A DNA stretch of 64,000 nucleotides from JBQTIY01 sp052387675. Its GTDB lineage: Bacteria; Planctomycetota; B15-G4. The position numbers and the translations under genes were made by a program. The stretch spans positions 62,001-126,000 of the forward strand of contig JBQTIY010000001.1 in the NCBI GenBank assembly GCA_052387675.1, written 5' to 3'. Under the pieces are notes generated by a model. The model was not told the origin of the DNA and made no database searches. It was given only the letters and a program-made list of their open reading frames with translations. Below, piece by piece: positions 31,921-40,293 of the stretch. The stretch's first letter is position 1. Each line of letters opens with the position of its first letter.

Positions 31921-32834
31921 TCGCCGGGCGGCCGTCCCCGCGCCACCCAGTTCGTGTAGCGAGCACGGTCCTCCTCAACAGCCCAGAACTCGCGCAGCTC
32001 ACGCACAAGCAGCCTGTCGGAGGAGTTCAGGTTGAGGCCGCGAGTGTGTGCGAAGTCGTCATTGAGGAAGTCCACGGCTGCAAAGCCCACCAATGCGTCG
32101 GCGAGCTGCACCGGGTGGAAATCGAAGTCCACGCCGACAATTGCTGCCGTGACCGCCGCTCCGATGGCCCAGTAGTCGCGATATTCCTGGTAAAACTCCG
32201 CCGACGGGCGATGCATGCCGGCCAGGCTGTCGGAGCCGACGATGATGCCCGAGGTGCCGATGATCGAGCCGCCGTAGGCCTGCGTTCCGGCCACGGGGAA
32301 GACGATGCCGGCTTCAGCCTGGGCCATCAGACCCAGTGAGCGATGCCGGTGCCAGCCGATGCCGCCCACTGAACGGAAGCCGGCGCCGCCCTGGAAGAAG
32401 CGCGTGAGGTGGACGTTGACGAAGGCGCCGAGTCCGAAGTGCACATCGAAGGAGAAGACGTCGAGGATGTCGAGCACCCTGTCGGGCAGGTACCAGAGCA
32501 CTTTGCTGATGAACCAGCGGTCGGCCTGAGGACGCTGACGAAAGTTGCTGCCCAGCATCGGCCGCTCGAAGAGATCCTCGTGGGCGGGACCAAGCTTGGC
32601 GCGCAAATCCGCGACGCCCGGGTGCTGCGGGTCCAGCGCATCGACGGCGCGATAGAGCTGCCACGCCTCTGGCATCTGGCCGCTTTGCTCGGACAGCACT
32701 TTGGAGCGGCGCACCGCGTTGTCCATGCGCGACTCAATGTCCTCGCAGCTCTTTGGCGGAGCACTGCAGCCGATCGCCGCGATCCAAACCAGGGCCGTTG
32801 CCAGCACGACGCGCAAGACTCGCTGCCCACTCAT
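31917..32834 (-). CDS. Putative lipoprotein, paralogue of the downstream gene
   Basis: 305 residues from the ATG at 32834 (an upstream ATG at 32852 adds six residues). Signal with lipobox AAIGCS. A helical part (~30-85) is followed by beta-rich blocks parallel to the downstream protein: LPDRVLDILDVFSFDVHFG, GWHRHRSLG, FHPVQLADALVGFAAVDFL and NDDFAHTRGLNL. It lies 33 nt after the CHAT/TPR gene and overlaps the next gene by 4 nt. Function unknown. Confidence 0.75.
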   Translation of the reverse strand: MSGQRVLRVVLATALVWIAAIGCSAPPKSCEDIESRMDNAVRRSKVLSEQSGQMPEAWQLYRAVDALDPQHPGVADLRAKLGPAHEDLFERPMLGSNFRQRPQADRWFISKVLWYLPDRVLDILDVFSFDVHFGLGAFVNVHLTRFFQGGAGFRSVGGIGWHRHRSLGLMAQAEAGIVFPVAGTQAYGGSIIGTSGIIVGSDSLAGMHRPSAEFYQEYRDYWAIGAAVTAAIVGVDFDFHPVQLADALVGFAAVDFLNDDFAHTRGLNLNSSDRLLVRELREFWAVEEDRARYTNWVARGRPPGE

Positions 32835-32867
32835 CAAGCTCTCGCCTCCCAAGGGTTCGGAAAAAGG

Positions 32868-35417
32868 TCAGTTGTGTTCGAAAGGCAGCCAGGCTCCCCA
32901 GATCTGCGGATGTGAGGCGGCCAATTCGCCCGCCGACTCCACGGCATCTAGGTAGTCGCGCTGCACCAGGGCCAGCGCTTCCGCCAAACCTGGCCCCCGC
33001 GCCCGAGCCGCGAGGAGTCGCGCCACCATCGCATCCCGCATGGGTGGGGACAACGGCCAGCGCGTCAACAGCAGATCTTCCGCTCTGGAAAGCACCGTCG
33101 TGGCCACATCGACCGCCCCGCCTTCGGTGAAGCGCGGGTCGAAGCGGACGCCATCCAGAATCACAGCCGGGGGCAGGTCGAGCTGATGCAGCCGGTGAAA
33201 GGGCAAAAGGCCGGCGGCTTCGTCGCTCTCGGTGGCCAGCCCGGTGGCGGTGAAGAGCAGGCCGCCCAAGCGACCGAGGGCGGCGCCGGGCAGAGTGAGG
33301 CGCACGCCCGCCAAGCCCGGAACACGGCCGCGCAGCGCCGCGACGGTGGCCTCGGCCCCCATGATCGTGGGCCCATCGACCGCGCTGGGCGGAGTTCCGG
33401 TCTCACGGCTGCGCACAATGCCTAGGCCGTAGACCTCGAGCCAGGCTTGGCCGGCCAGCGGAACTCGCTCGGCATCGAGCTCCGGACGGGCGAAGCAGGT
33501 CCATCCGGCACGCTGGCTGGCCTTTGAGGCGCGAGGGGCCAGGGCATGCGGCTGCAGCGACACGACGTGACTGCGCACGAGCCAGGTCGGCGCACTCTGG
33601 GCGCTGTCCTCCGCTGCGATCCACAGGGCGGGCGGCACGCCCAGCAATTCCGGGGGCATGAGCACGGTCCAACGCGGCAGGGGCAGAAGTTCCTGCCGAG
33701 CTGCGCTGGGCAGAAGCGCCGCCGTGAACTCGCGTGAAGCCGCGGCGATCGCCTGGATGTCCGGCTGATGGAGGCTCTCCACGACGATGGCGCCACGCCC
33801 CACCAGCGCTCTGAGTCCAGGCGCCGCAAAGCTCGACGCCGGGTGGCCGGGGCGGCAAGACAGCAAGTAACTCGAAGCGACGCCAGGCAGCAGTGCGACG
33901 ACCGCCTGGTCGGGCGCCAGTTCCCCGCGCACCCAGCGCGCGATCTGGGCCGCTTCAGCGTCCAGTTGCTCCGGCGGAACGCCTAGGCCGAGCACGCGCT
34001 CCCGCTGCTCGATGCACTGCCAGCGCAACGCCTGTTCCATGGCCTCCGCGAGCAGCGCCTCCGCTGCGGCGGGCGACTGCTTTTCCGCCAGCCGGCCCGC
34101 GTCCACGAGCCCCGCCTCGAGTGCCAGCCAGGGCAGACGCGGCAAGGCCATGGAGAAGGCCTCCTGCAAACTGCGCCAAGAGCGGTCGGCCGGATCGTAG
34201 GACTCGACGCGCAATCCGCGCACTGACTCGGCAATGAGCGGACCGGCAGACGGCACGATGGTGAACGCCCAGGCTCGCAGCGCCTCGCGGGCCAGGCACG
34301 GTCTCGCCGCCTCAAGCGTGAGGAGCGCCTCGTTGGCGCGCCCGCCCAGCGTTTGAGCCGCCGCCACAAGCAAGGCGGCGTCGCCGGCTTCGCGCGTGCC
34401 GCTCACCAGGGCCTGCGCGCGCAGCAGCACTTCGATCGCCAACTCCGGGTTGCCCTCGGCCAGCGCAAGTCGGCCGCGCAGGGCCAGGAACGGAGCAACA
34501 GCCGGGTCGTCGCCGCCCGCATCGAGCAGGGGCTGCAGGCGCTCCGCGCAGGCCGGCAGATCCCCCATCTCCAGCAGCTGCTCGGCGTGCAGCAGGATCG
34601 CGCGATCTCGCAGGTTTCGCCGCTCGGGACCCTCCGCCTCGAAAGCCACGGCAGCGCGCAGTGCGATCTCGGCCGCTTGAGTGTGCAGGCCGAGCAGATC
34701 GAGGTGCGAGGCGCGATTGGCCAACGTGGCGGCCGTGGCCGGGAGCCGCGCCCAGAGCGCCTGCGCACCTTCGTCATCGCCCAGTGCGGCGCGTACGGAA
34801 GCCTGCACGCTCAGCAAGGCGTCGTGCCGGCGCTCGGCTTCGGGCAGGCCGGCATCCCGTTCCAGCGCCACGGCGATTCGATCGAGGCTGGCTGAGAGTT
34901 GGCCGAGGTCCAGCAGAGCCGTGGCGATCTGCTCGAGGCTGAGCACTTCGGTGCGCAAGTCATTCAGTGCGCGTGCCACCGGCACGAGTTCCTCGAGACG
35001 CGCCACGGCCGCTTCTAGCCGCCCTTCGATGATCTCGACGCGCGCCAGATTGCCGAGCGCCAAGCCCTCGGTGCGCAAGTCTTGGTTCTGGCGTGCGTCC
35101 TCGAGGACAGGCAGCAGGAGTTCCTTCGCTTCACGCGTGCGGCCGGCCATCTTGAGACACACCGCCGATTGGGCGCGCAGGCTGCGCGCCAAGTTCAGGT
35201 CTCCGGCGGCCTGGGCGGCCTCAGCGCCGCGCGCATAGGTCTCCGCCGAAGCGTCGTGGTCGCCGCGTTCGTACTGAGCCTCGGCCTCGCGCTGCAGCCG
35301 GCTCACCAGAGAATTCTCGGTGGCGGCGCTTGGATCTCGCGCGGCGTCGAGTTGCCACCAATACCAGGCGCCCGCACCGAGCAGTGCCACGAGCACCAGC
35401 ACGAGCAGGCGCCTCAC
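32868..35417 (-). CDS. TPR protein with degenerate CHAT domain
   Basis: 849 residues. A single N-terminal membrane anchor (LLVLVLVALLGAGAWYWW) is followed by about ten TPR-like helical pairs (~35-400) and a C-terminal caspase-like CHAT domain (~470-849) ending in the typical HPQIWGAWLPFEH. SRAEDLLLTRWPLSP matches the 'VLxSLWxVxD' block. The catalytic dyad looks lost: the His position reads LLFTATG (~720-726) and the Cys position reads AVILDGV (~751-757). It is probably a non-catalytic scaffold outside the cytoplasmic membrane. GTG start overlaps the rnd stop. Confidence 0.75.
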   Translation of the reverse strand: MRRLLVLVLVALLGAGAWYWWQLDAARDPSAATENSLVSRLQREAEAQYERGDHDASAETYARGAEAAQAAGDLNLARSLRAQSAVCLKMAGRTREAKELLLPVLEDARQNQDLRTEGLALGNLARVEIIEGRLEAAVARLEELVPVARALNDLRTEVLSLEQIATALLDLGQLSASLDRIAVALERDAGLPEAERRHDALLSVQASVRAALGDDEGAQALWARLPATAATLANRASHLDLLGLHTQAAEIALRAAVAFEAEGPERRNLRDRAILLHAEQLLEMGDLPACAERLQPLLDAGGDDPAVAPFLALRGRLALAEGNPELAIEVLLRAQALVSGTREAGDAALLVAAAQTLGGRANEALLTLEAARPCLAREALRAWAFTIVPSAGPLIAESVRGLRVESYDPADRSWRSLQEAFSMALPRLPWLALEAGLVDAGRLAEKQSPAAAEALLAEAMEQALRWQCIEQRERVLGLGVPPEQLDAEAAQIARWVRGELAPDQAVVALLPGVASSYLLSCRPGHPASSFAAPGLRALVGRGAIVVESLHQPDIQAIAAASREFTAALLPSAARQELLPLPRWTVLMPPELLGVPPALWIAAEDSAQSAPTWLVRSHVVSLQPHALAPRASKASQRAGWTCFARPELDAERVPLAGQAWLEVYGLGIVRSRETGTPPSAVDGPTIMGAEATVAALRGRVPGLAGVRLTLPGAALGRLGGLLFTATGLATESDEAAGLLPFHRLHQLDLPPAVILDGVRFDPRFTEGGAVDVATTVLSRAEDLLLTRWPLSPPMRDAMVARLLAARARGPGLAEALALVQRDYLDAVESAGELAASHPQIWGAWLPFEHN

Positions 35418-36601
35418 GTGCCGCTCGCGCCCTGTCGATCAGTGGGACTGGGTCCGTTCACGGCGCGCTGGGCACGTGGCGAGCGCAGGACGCCGAGCAA
35501 TTCCACGCCGTATTCGCGCATGCGCCAGGGCTCCATGCCGTCCACAGCGGCCAGATCCGACTCACTCGATGGGCGCGCCCGCACGATCGCCGTCAGCAGA
35601 GCGTTCGTGGCGACGCGCGCCACATCCACGCCGCGCGCCTGCGCGCGCTTCTGGCGCCACGCCCGGAAGGCATCAAACAAGGCGAGTTCCTCGGGGCTCA
35701 GCGGCCCGCTGCCGATCCGGTCCGGTGGCGCGCGCCGCGGCAGCGGCAGGTCCGTGATGAGGGAGCCGCGCTGGATGGCGTCCAGGAGTTGTCGCGCTGC
35801 CGCAGCGCTCAGACTCCGGCTGATTCCGGGCAGCGAGCGCAGGCTCTCCTCATCAGCAGGCGGCCGCAGCGTGAGATCGACCAGCACGCTCTCATGAAAG
35901 ACGCGATAGGGCGCGCGGTCAGACTCACGCGCAATGGCATCGCGTGCGGCATACAGCTCGCGCAGGACGCCGCGCTTCTCCACCGGCACGGCGCGCGCTC
36001 CGCGCACGGCCACCCAACTCTCCGGGTCGAAAGTCTTGTCCTCAAGCCGGGCGCGTGAAATGCGCCGAAACTCGCTCTCGGCCTCTTCCACGCGGCCGAG
36101 TGCTTCCAGGTCAGCCAGCAGCCGCCGCCGCAACTCAAGCAGATGCCGCACATCCTGGCGGGCGTATTCGGCCTGCGGTTCGGGCAGCGGGCGCAGGCGC
36201 CAGTCGGCCTTCTGGAAACGCTTGCTCACCTGCAACTGGAAGTGCCGGTCGAGCAGTGCCGCCAGCCCGACGCCCTCGTGACCGAGCACCTGCGAAGCGG
36301 CCATGGTGTCGAAGACACTCTCGAAGCGCATACCCCACTTGCTGGTGAGCAGGCCGACGTCGTTTTCGCCGCCATGGAAGACCTTCACCAGTCCGGGCTG
36401 CAGAAAGAGCCGGGCCAGCCCCTGCCGGTCGAGATCGACCAGCGCATCGATGAGCGCCTCGCCGCCGTCCCAGCCGAGTTGCACCACGCACAGGCTCGTG
36501 CGGTAGGCATAGAGCGAGTCCATCTCGCAATCCACGGCCAGCGCGGGCTGCGTGGCCAGGTGCGCCACCAACTCGTCGAGAGCCTCCTGAGTTGCGATCA
36601 T
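35414..36601 (-). CDS. rnd: Ribonuclease D
   Basis: 395 residues. DEDD-family 3'-5' exonuclease for tRNA and other structured RNA 3' ends. Exo motifs: AVDCEMDSLYAY (Asp and Glu), HGGENDVGLL, FDTMAASQVLG and YARQDVRHLL. HRDC-type helical domains follow (LRSLPGISRSLS and a second one near residue 300-370). Length is normal. The ATG at 36601 lies 9 nt after TAGAAT, suggesting a leaderless mRNA. Heads the operon rnd-CHAT/TPR-two lipoproteins. Confidence 0.93.
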   Translation of the reverse strand: MIATQEALDELVAHLATQPALAVDCEMDSLYAYRTSLCVVQLGWDGGEALIDALVDLDRQGLARLFLQPGLVKVFHGGENDVGLLTSKWGMRFESVFDTMAASQVLGHEGVGLAALLDRHFQLQVSKRFQKADWRLRPLPEPQAEYARQDVRHLLELRRRLLADLEALGRVEEAESEFRRISRARLEDKTFDPESWVAVRGARAVPVEKRGVLRELYAARDAIARESDRAPYRVFHESVLVDLTLRPPADEESLRSLPGISRSLSAAAARQLLDAIQRGSLITDLPLPRRAPPDRIGSGPLSPEELALFDAFRAWRQKRAQARGVDVARVATNALLTAIVRARPSSESDLAAVDGMEPWRMREYGVELLGVLRSPRAQRAVNGPSPTDRQGASGT

Positions 36602-36610
36602 GATCCCGCG

Positions 36611-36616
36611 ATTCTA
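36611..36616 (-). promoter_or_regulatory. -10 box 9 nt before the rnd ATG (leaderless)
   Basis: Minus-strand TAGAAT, then CGCGGGATC, then ATG (36601). The same arrangement as before fabZ. No recognisable -35 box. Confidence 0.5.
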
Positions 36617-36646
36617 ACCACACTTCGACCGGCTCGAGGATCATCC

Positions 36647-37327
36647 ATGAATGCGGCACGCTGGCAGCGGCAGGGACGGCAGAGCCCCGATGCGCCGGAG
36701 GCGCAGCGCGATGTCTGGGCGCTGCTCGGGCGGCTGCACGAACAGCTCGCGACCGCCCTCGCCGAACTGGCGCTGCGCACGGCCGAGCCCACCTGGGCGG
36801 CCACGCTCGCCGAACACTCCGAGCGCGCGCGCGCACTGTCTCGGCAACTACTCGACGAGGCCGGTCCAGAGGCACTCGAGCGCCTGGCTCAGGACGAAGC
36901 GTGGCGCGAGTTCGATGCCTTGACCGGCGAAGTGCTCACCAGTGGCCACGTCCCCTCGCTCATCGTCGTGGGTTACGCCAACTTGGGCGAACTCGGCGTG
37001 CTGCCGGCGCGCTTGCTGGAAGACCTCGCGGGTGCACAGGCCCGCCTGCTCTACGGGCGGCTGGTCTCCGCGGAAGCCCATCGCCCGCTGGCGCGGCTCT
37101 TCTCGGCGGCGGACCCTTCGGCCACTGAGCTCGAGACGCTGCGCCGGCTGGTGCGCCACGCCCACGGCCTGCTCTTCACCGTCTACGCCACCTGGCGCCA
37201 GACATTCCACATACTGGGCGTGGATGGCGAAGTGCTTCAGGAGCAGGCAGCGGGCACGGCGCGCGCCGCCTCGCACGCGCTCAGCCTGCGCGTCACCACT
37301 GCCGACCTCGCGCCGTTTCGCGTCTGA
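36647..37327 (+). CDS. Helical protein of unknown function
   Basis: 226 residues, nearly all alpha-helical and acidic, without signal peptide. Long amphipathic helices (VWALLGRLHEQLATALAELA, WAATLAEHSERARALSRQLL) suggest a ferritin-like or four-helix bundle, but I see no complete metal-binding ExxH pairs. The C-terminal HILGVDGEVLQEQAAGTARA is unlike any family I recognise. Divergent from rnd with a 45-bp gap, so it may share its regulatory region. Its 3' end converges on trkH. Confidence 0.65.
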   Translation: MNAARWQRQGRQSPDAPEAQRDVWALLGRLHEQLATALAELALRTAEPTWAATLAEHSERARALSRQLLDEAGPEALERLAQDEAWREFDALTGEVLTSGHVPSLIVVGYANLGELGVLPARLLEDLAGAQARLLYGRLVSAEAHRPLARLFSAADPSATELETLRRLVRHAHGLLFTVYATWRQTFHILGVDGEVLQEQAAGTARAASHALSLRVTTADLAPFRV

Positions 37328-37354
37328 CCGGCCGCGCCTGACCGCCGCGCGCTC

Positions 37355-38839
37355 TCAGCGCTTCCAGGCCAGCGGCAGGAGCAGCACCAGCACCGCGTGA
37401 AACTCAAGCCGGCCGAGCAGCATGCACGCCATGGCCACGAGCTTCGCCAGCGGCGCCACTTCGCTCCAGGTCACCGGACTGCCCAGACCCACATGAGCAT
37501 TGCCGTAGTTCGAGAGCGCCGAAAGGGCGGCGGACCAACTCGTCTCCAGCGAGCAGCCCAGCAGCAGCAGAGCCAGAGCCGCGACGAAGGCCACGGCCAA
37601 GTGCAACAGCAGCACGATGCCGCAGCCCAGCAAGACCTGCTCGGGCACGGGCCGGCCGCCGAGCTTGACCACGAAGACGGCCGCCGGGCGCAGCAGCCGG
37701 GCCGTTTCGCGGCGCGTGAAGCGCGCCATGAGCAGCATGCGCCCGACTTTGAAGCCGCCGCCCGTCGAGCCCGAGCAGGCGCCAATCACGAGCGCGACGA
37801 GCAGCAAGAGCCGCAGCACGGCCGAGCTCAGCAGCGGCCCAGTCGCGGAGAGTTGGGCATCTGGGACTCCCACGAGTCCCGCATTGACCAGCCCGGTTGT
37901 GGACAGCGTGGAGGCGGCGGTGAGCACCGCGTCGCGCAGACGCGGCTCAAGAGGCGCTCCCCGGGGCGTGGCGAGCAGGCAGCACGCGGCCAGCGCGACC
38001 AGCAGGATCAGATACGTGCGCGTCTCGGCCCCGCGCAGCACCAGACCGAGGCGGCCACTCAGCAGAGCGCGCAGCCCAAAGAGGCTGAGTCCGGCCAGCA
38101 TCATGCCCGCCGCTGCGACCCAGCCCGTGGCGGCCGCAAACGACGCGAGGCCGTCGGCGCGCGTACCGAAGCCGCCGGTGGCCGACACGGACATGGCGTG
38201 GCAGGCCGCTTCGAAGACACTCATTCCCGTGAGGAAGAAGGCGCCCGCGAGTAAGACGGTGAAGAGCGCGTAGACAGGCCACAATCTGCGCACCACGCTC
38301 GCCAGCCGCAGCAACGGCCGCTCGCGGCCGAGCAACTCGGGCGTGTCACCAGGCACCAAGCTGCCGCCCGCGCCGAAGGCCGGCAGAAAAGCCAGCACCA
38401 TGGCCAGCGTGGCGAGGCCCCCGCACCAATGCAGCATCGCGCGCCAGGCCAGCAGTGAACGAGGCAGCACTTGCGGATCGGTCAAGATCGTGGCGCCCGT
38501 CGTCGTGAGTCCGGACAGTGCCTCGAAGCCGGCATCGAGCGGCGAGGTGATCGCGCCGCTCAGCAGGAAAGGCAGCGCACTCAACGCGGCGCCGCCGACC
38601 CAGCCCAAGCTCATCGTCGCGAGGGCCTCGCTCACTCCGAAGCCGAGCGGCTCCCAGGGGAAGGAGAGCCGCAAGGCCCAGCCCAGGCACAGGCTCACCG
38701 CTCCGGAAACCAGAAAGGCCTGCACATGCGGACCACCGAGGCCCTCGTCGAGCAGCGCGAGCGCGAGCGGCGCACCGAACAAGAGCCCGAGCATCGAGAA
38801 GATCCGGCCGAGCGCGTGCAGCAGACTTTCGAGGTTCAT
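37355..38839 (-). CDS. trkH: Potassium uptake protein TrkH, second copy
   Basis: 494 residues, four M1-P-M2 units as in TrkH/KtrB. The filter loops each keep the glycine: SGLTTTGATI, SATGGFGTRA, LSTTGLVNAG and SNYGNAHVG. GACSGSTGGGFKVGRMLL is a conserved TrkH motif. ATG at 38839 overlaps the other trkH (ATGA). K+ (and possibly Na+) translocation across the inner membrane, gated by TrkA. Adjacent tandem TrkH genes are unusual. Last gene of the operon. Confidence 0.9.
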   Translation of the reverse strand: MNLESLLHALGRIFSMLGLLFGAPLALALLDEGLGGPHVQAFLVSGAVSLCLGWALRLSFPWEPLGFGVSEALATMSLGWVGGAALSALPFLLSGAITSPLDAGFEALSGLTTTGATILTDPQVLPRSLLAWRAMLHWCGGLATLAMVLAFLPAFGAGGSLVPGDTPELLGRERPLLRLASVVRRLWPVYALFTVLLAGAFFLTGMSVFEAACHAMSVSATGGFGTRADGLASFAAATGWVAAAGMMLAGLSLFGLRALLSGRLGLVLRGAETRTYLILLVALAACCLLATPRGAPLEPRLRDAVLTAASTLSTTGLVNAGLVGVPDAQLSATGPLLSSAVLRLLLLVALVIGACSGSTGGGFKVGRMLLMARFTRRETARLLRPAAVFVVKLGGRPVPEQVLLGCGIVLLLHLAVAFVAALALLLLGCSLETSWSAALSALSNYGNAHVGLGSPVTWSEVAPLAKLVAMACMLLGRLEFHAVLVLLLPLAWKR

Positions 38840-40293
38840 CGGCGCCAAGCCTGCGGCAAGAGCAGCACGAGCAGCGCGAAGTATTCGAGGCGCCCGAGCA
38901 GCATGGCGAGGCAAAGCAGGAGCTTGGCGGCATCGGGCAGCGGCGCGTAGGTGAGCGTGGGGCCGACGGCGTCCAGGCCCGGACCGACTCCGCCCAGGCA
39001 CGAGGCCGTCGCGGAAAAGGCGGCTTCTTCACTGAGTCCCAGGCCGACGAGCGCCACCGAGAGGATCACGAAGACCGCCAGCGCCACGCCGAGGAAGGCA
39101 AAGCTCTTGAAGATCACCGTGCGCTCGATCGTGCGTCCCTCGGACTTGGCCACCACTACGGAACTGGGACGCAGGAGCTGCCGCTGCAGTTGTCCGCAGG
39201 CCTTGAACCAAAGCACCAAGCGGCTCGGCTTGAAGCCGCCCGCGGTCGAGCCCGAGCAGCCGCCCACCAGCATGAGCGCGATGAGCAGCAGATGCAGCGG
39301 CGGGGCCCAGGCGTTGAAGTCCACGGTGCTGAAGCCGGTCGTGCTGGCCACGCTCACGACGCTGAAGACCGTGCCACGCGCGAAGGCCTCCACGTCGGAG
39401 GGCACTCCCTCGCTGGCCAGCCGAACTGCGAGCGCGAGCGCCATCGCGCCGAACACCCAAGCCACATACACGCGCCATTCGGCGTTGTTCAGCAGGGTGC
39501 GGCCGCGGCCCCGGACCAGGGCGAGGAGCAGCAGGAAGTTCGTGGAGGCCACGAGCATGAGTACCGACGCCGTCCACTGAATGGCCGGCGAATACGAGTT
39601 GAAGGAGTCGGCTCGCGTGGAGTAGCCGCCCGTGCCGACGAGGGCGAAGCCATGGCAGAGCGCGTCGAAGGGCGTCATGCCGGCCAGCGCCAGCGCTCCC
39701 ACGGTGACGACAGTCAGGCCGAGGTAGAGCATCCAGAGCATTTTCGAGACATCCGCGATGCGCGGCAGCAGCTTGCTCTTTTCCGGCCCGGAGGACTCGG
39801 CTTGAAAGAGGGCATTGCCTCCGGCACCCAAGGCCGGCAGCACGGCCACCGACAGCGCCACGATGCCGACACCGCCCAAGAGCACGAGCAGGGCACGCCA
39901 GAAGAGCAGCGGCCGGCCGAGCAGCGCCGGATCGGGCAGGATCGAAGCGCCGGTGGTGGTGGCCCCCGACACGGATTCGAAGAGCGCGTCCACGCCGCTC
40001 GGAATGCTGCCCGTGAGCACGAACGGCAGCGCACCGACCACGAAGAGCGTGAGCCATGCAGCCGTCACGGCGGCAAAGGCCTCGGGCAGTTCAAAGCGGG
40101 CTTGGTCGAAGCGGCACAACAGCAGCAGACTCAGCGCGACGATGGCCGTGCCCAGCGCAGTTGCTGCGAAGACCTGCGCGCTGTGGCTCGTCAGGGTTCC
40201 GTCGAACGCGCAGACCAACAGCGGCAGCAGGAGCAGTCCGGCGAGCATCAGGCCGAAACGCCCGATGAGGTTGCCGACGCAGCCCAGGTTCAC
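38836..40293 (-). CDS. trkH: Potassium uptake protein TrkH, first copy
   Basis: 485 residues. Filter loops: SGATTTGASI, LVGTGGYSTRA, ASTTGFSTVD and ASCLGGVGPGL. GGCSGSTAGGFKPSRLVL is the conserved motif matching its neighbour. The fourth filter loop (CLGGVGPG) differs in character from the neighbour's NYGNAHVG, so the two channels may differ in selectivity, or form a mixed dimer. GTG start overlaps trkA (GTGA). Confidence 0.9.
   Translation of the reverse strand: MNLGCVGNLIGRFGLMLAGLLLLPLLVCAFDGTLTSHSAQVFAATALGTAIVALSLLLLCRFDQARFELPEAFAAVTAAWLTLFVVGALPFVLTGSIPSGVDALFESVSGATTTGASILPDPALLGRPLLFWRALLVLLGGVGIVALSVAVLPALGAGGNALFQAESSGPEKSKLLPRIADVSKMLWMLYLGLTVVTVGALALAGMTPFDALCHGFALVGTGGYSTRADSFNSYSPAIQWTASVLMLVASTNFLLLLALVRGRGRTLLNNAEWRVYVAWVFGAMALALAVRLASEGVPSDVEAFARGTVFSVVSVASTTGFSTVDFNAWAPPLHLLLIALMLVGGCSGSTAGGFKPSRLVLWFKACGQLQRQLLRPSSVVVAKSEGRTIERTVIFKSFAFLGVALAVFVILSVALVGLGLSEEAAFSATASCLGGVGPGLDAVGPTLTYAPLPDAAKLLLCLAMLLGRLEYFALLVLLLPQAWRR

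Noticed and set aside
37397..38273. Two plus-strand frames of 218-285 codons
   Set aside because: Antisense shadows of trkH.
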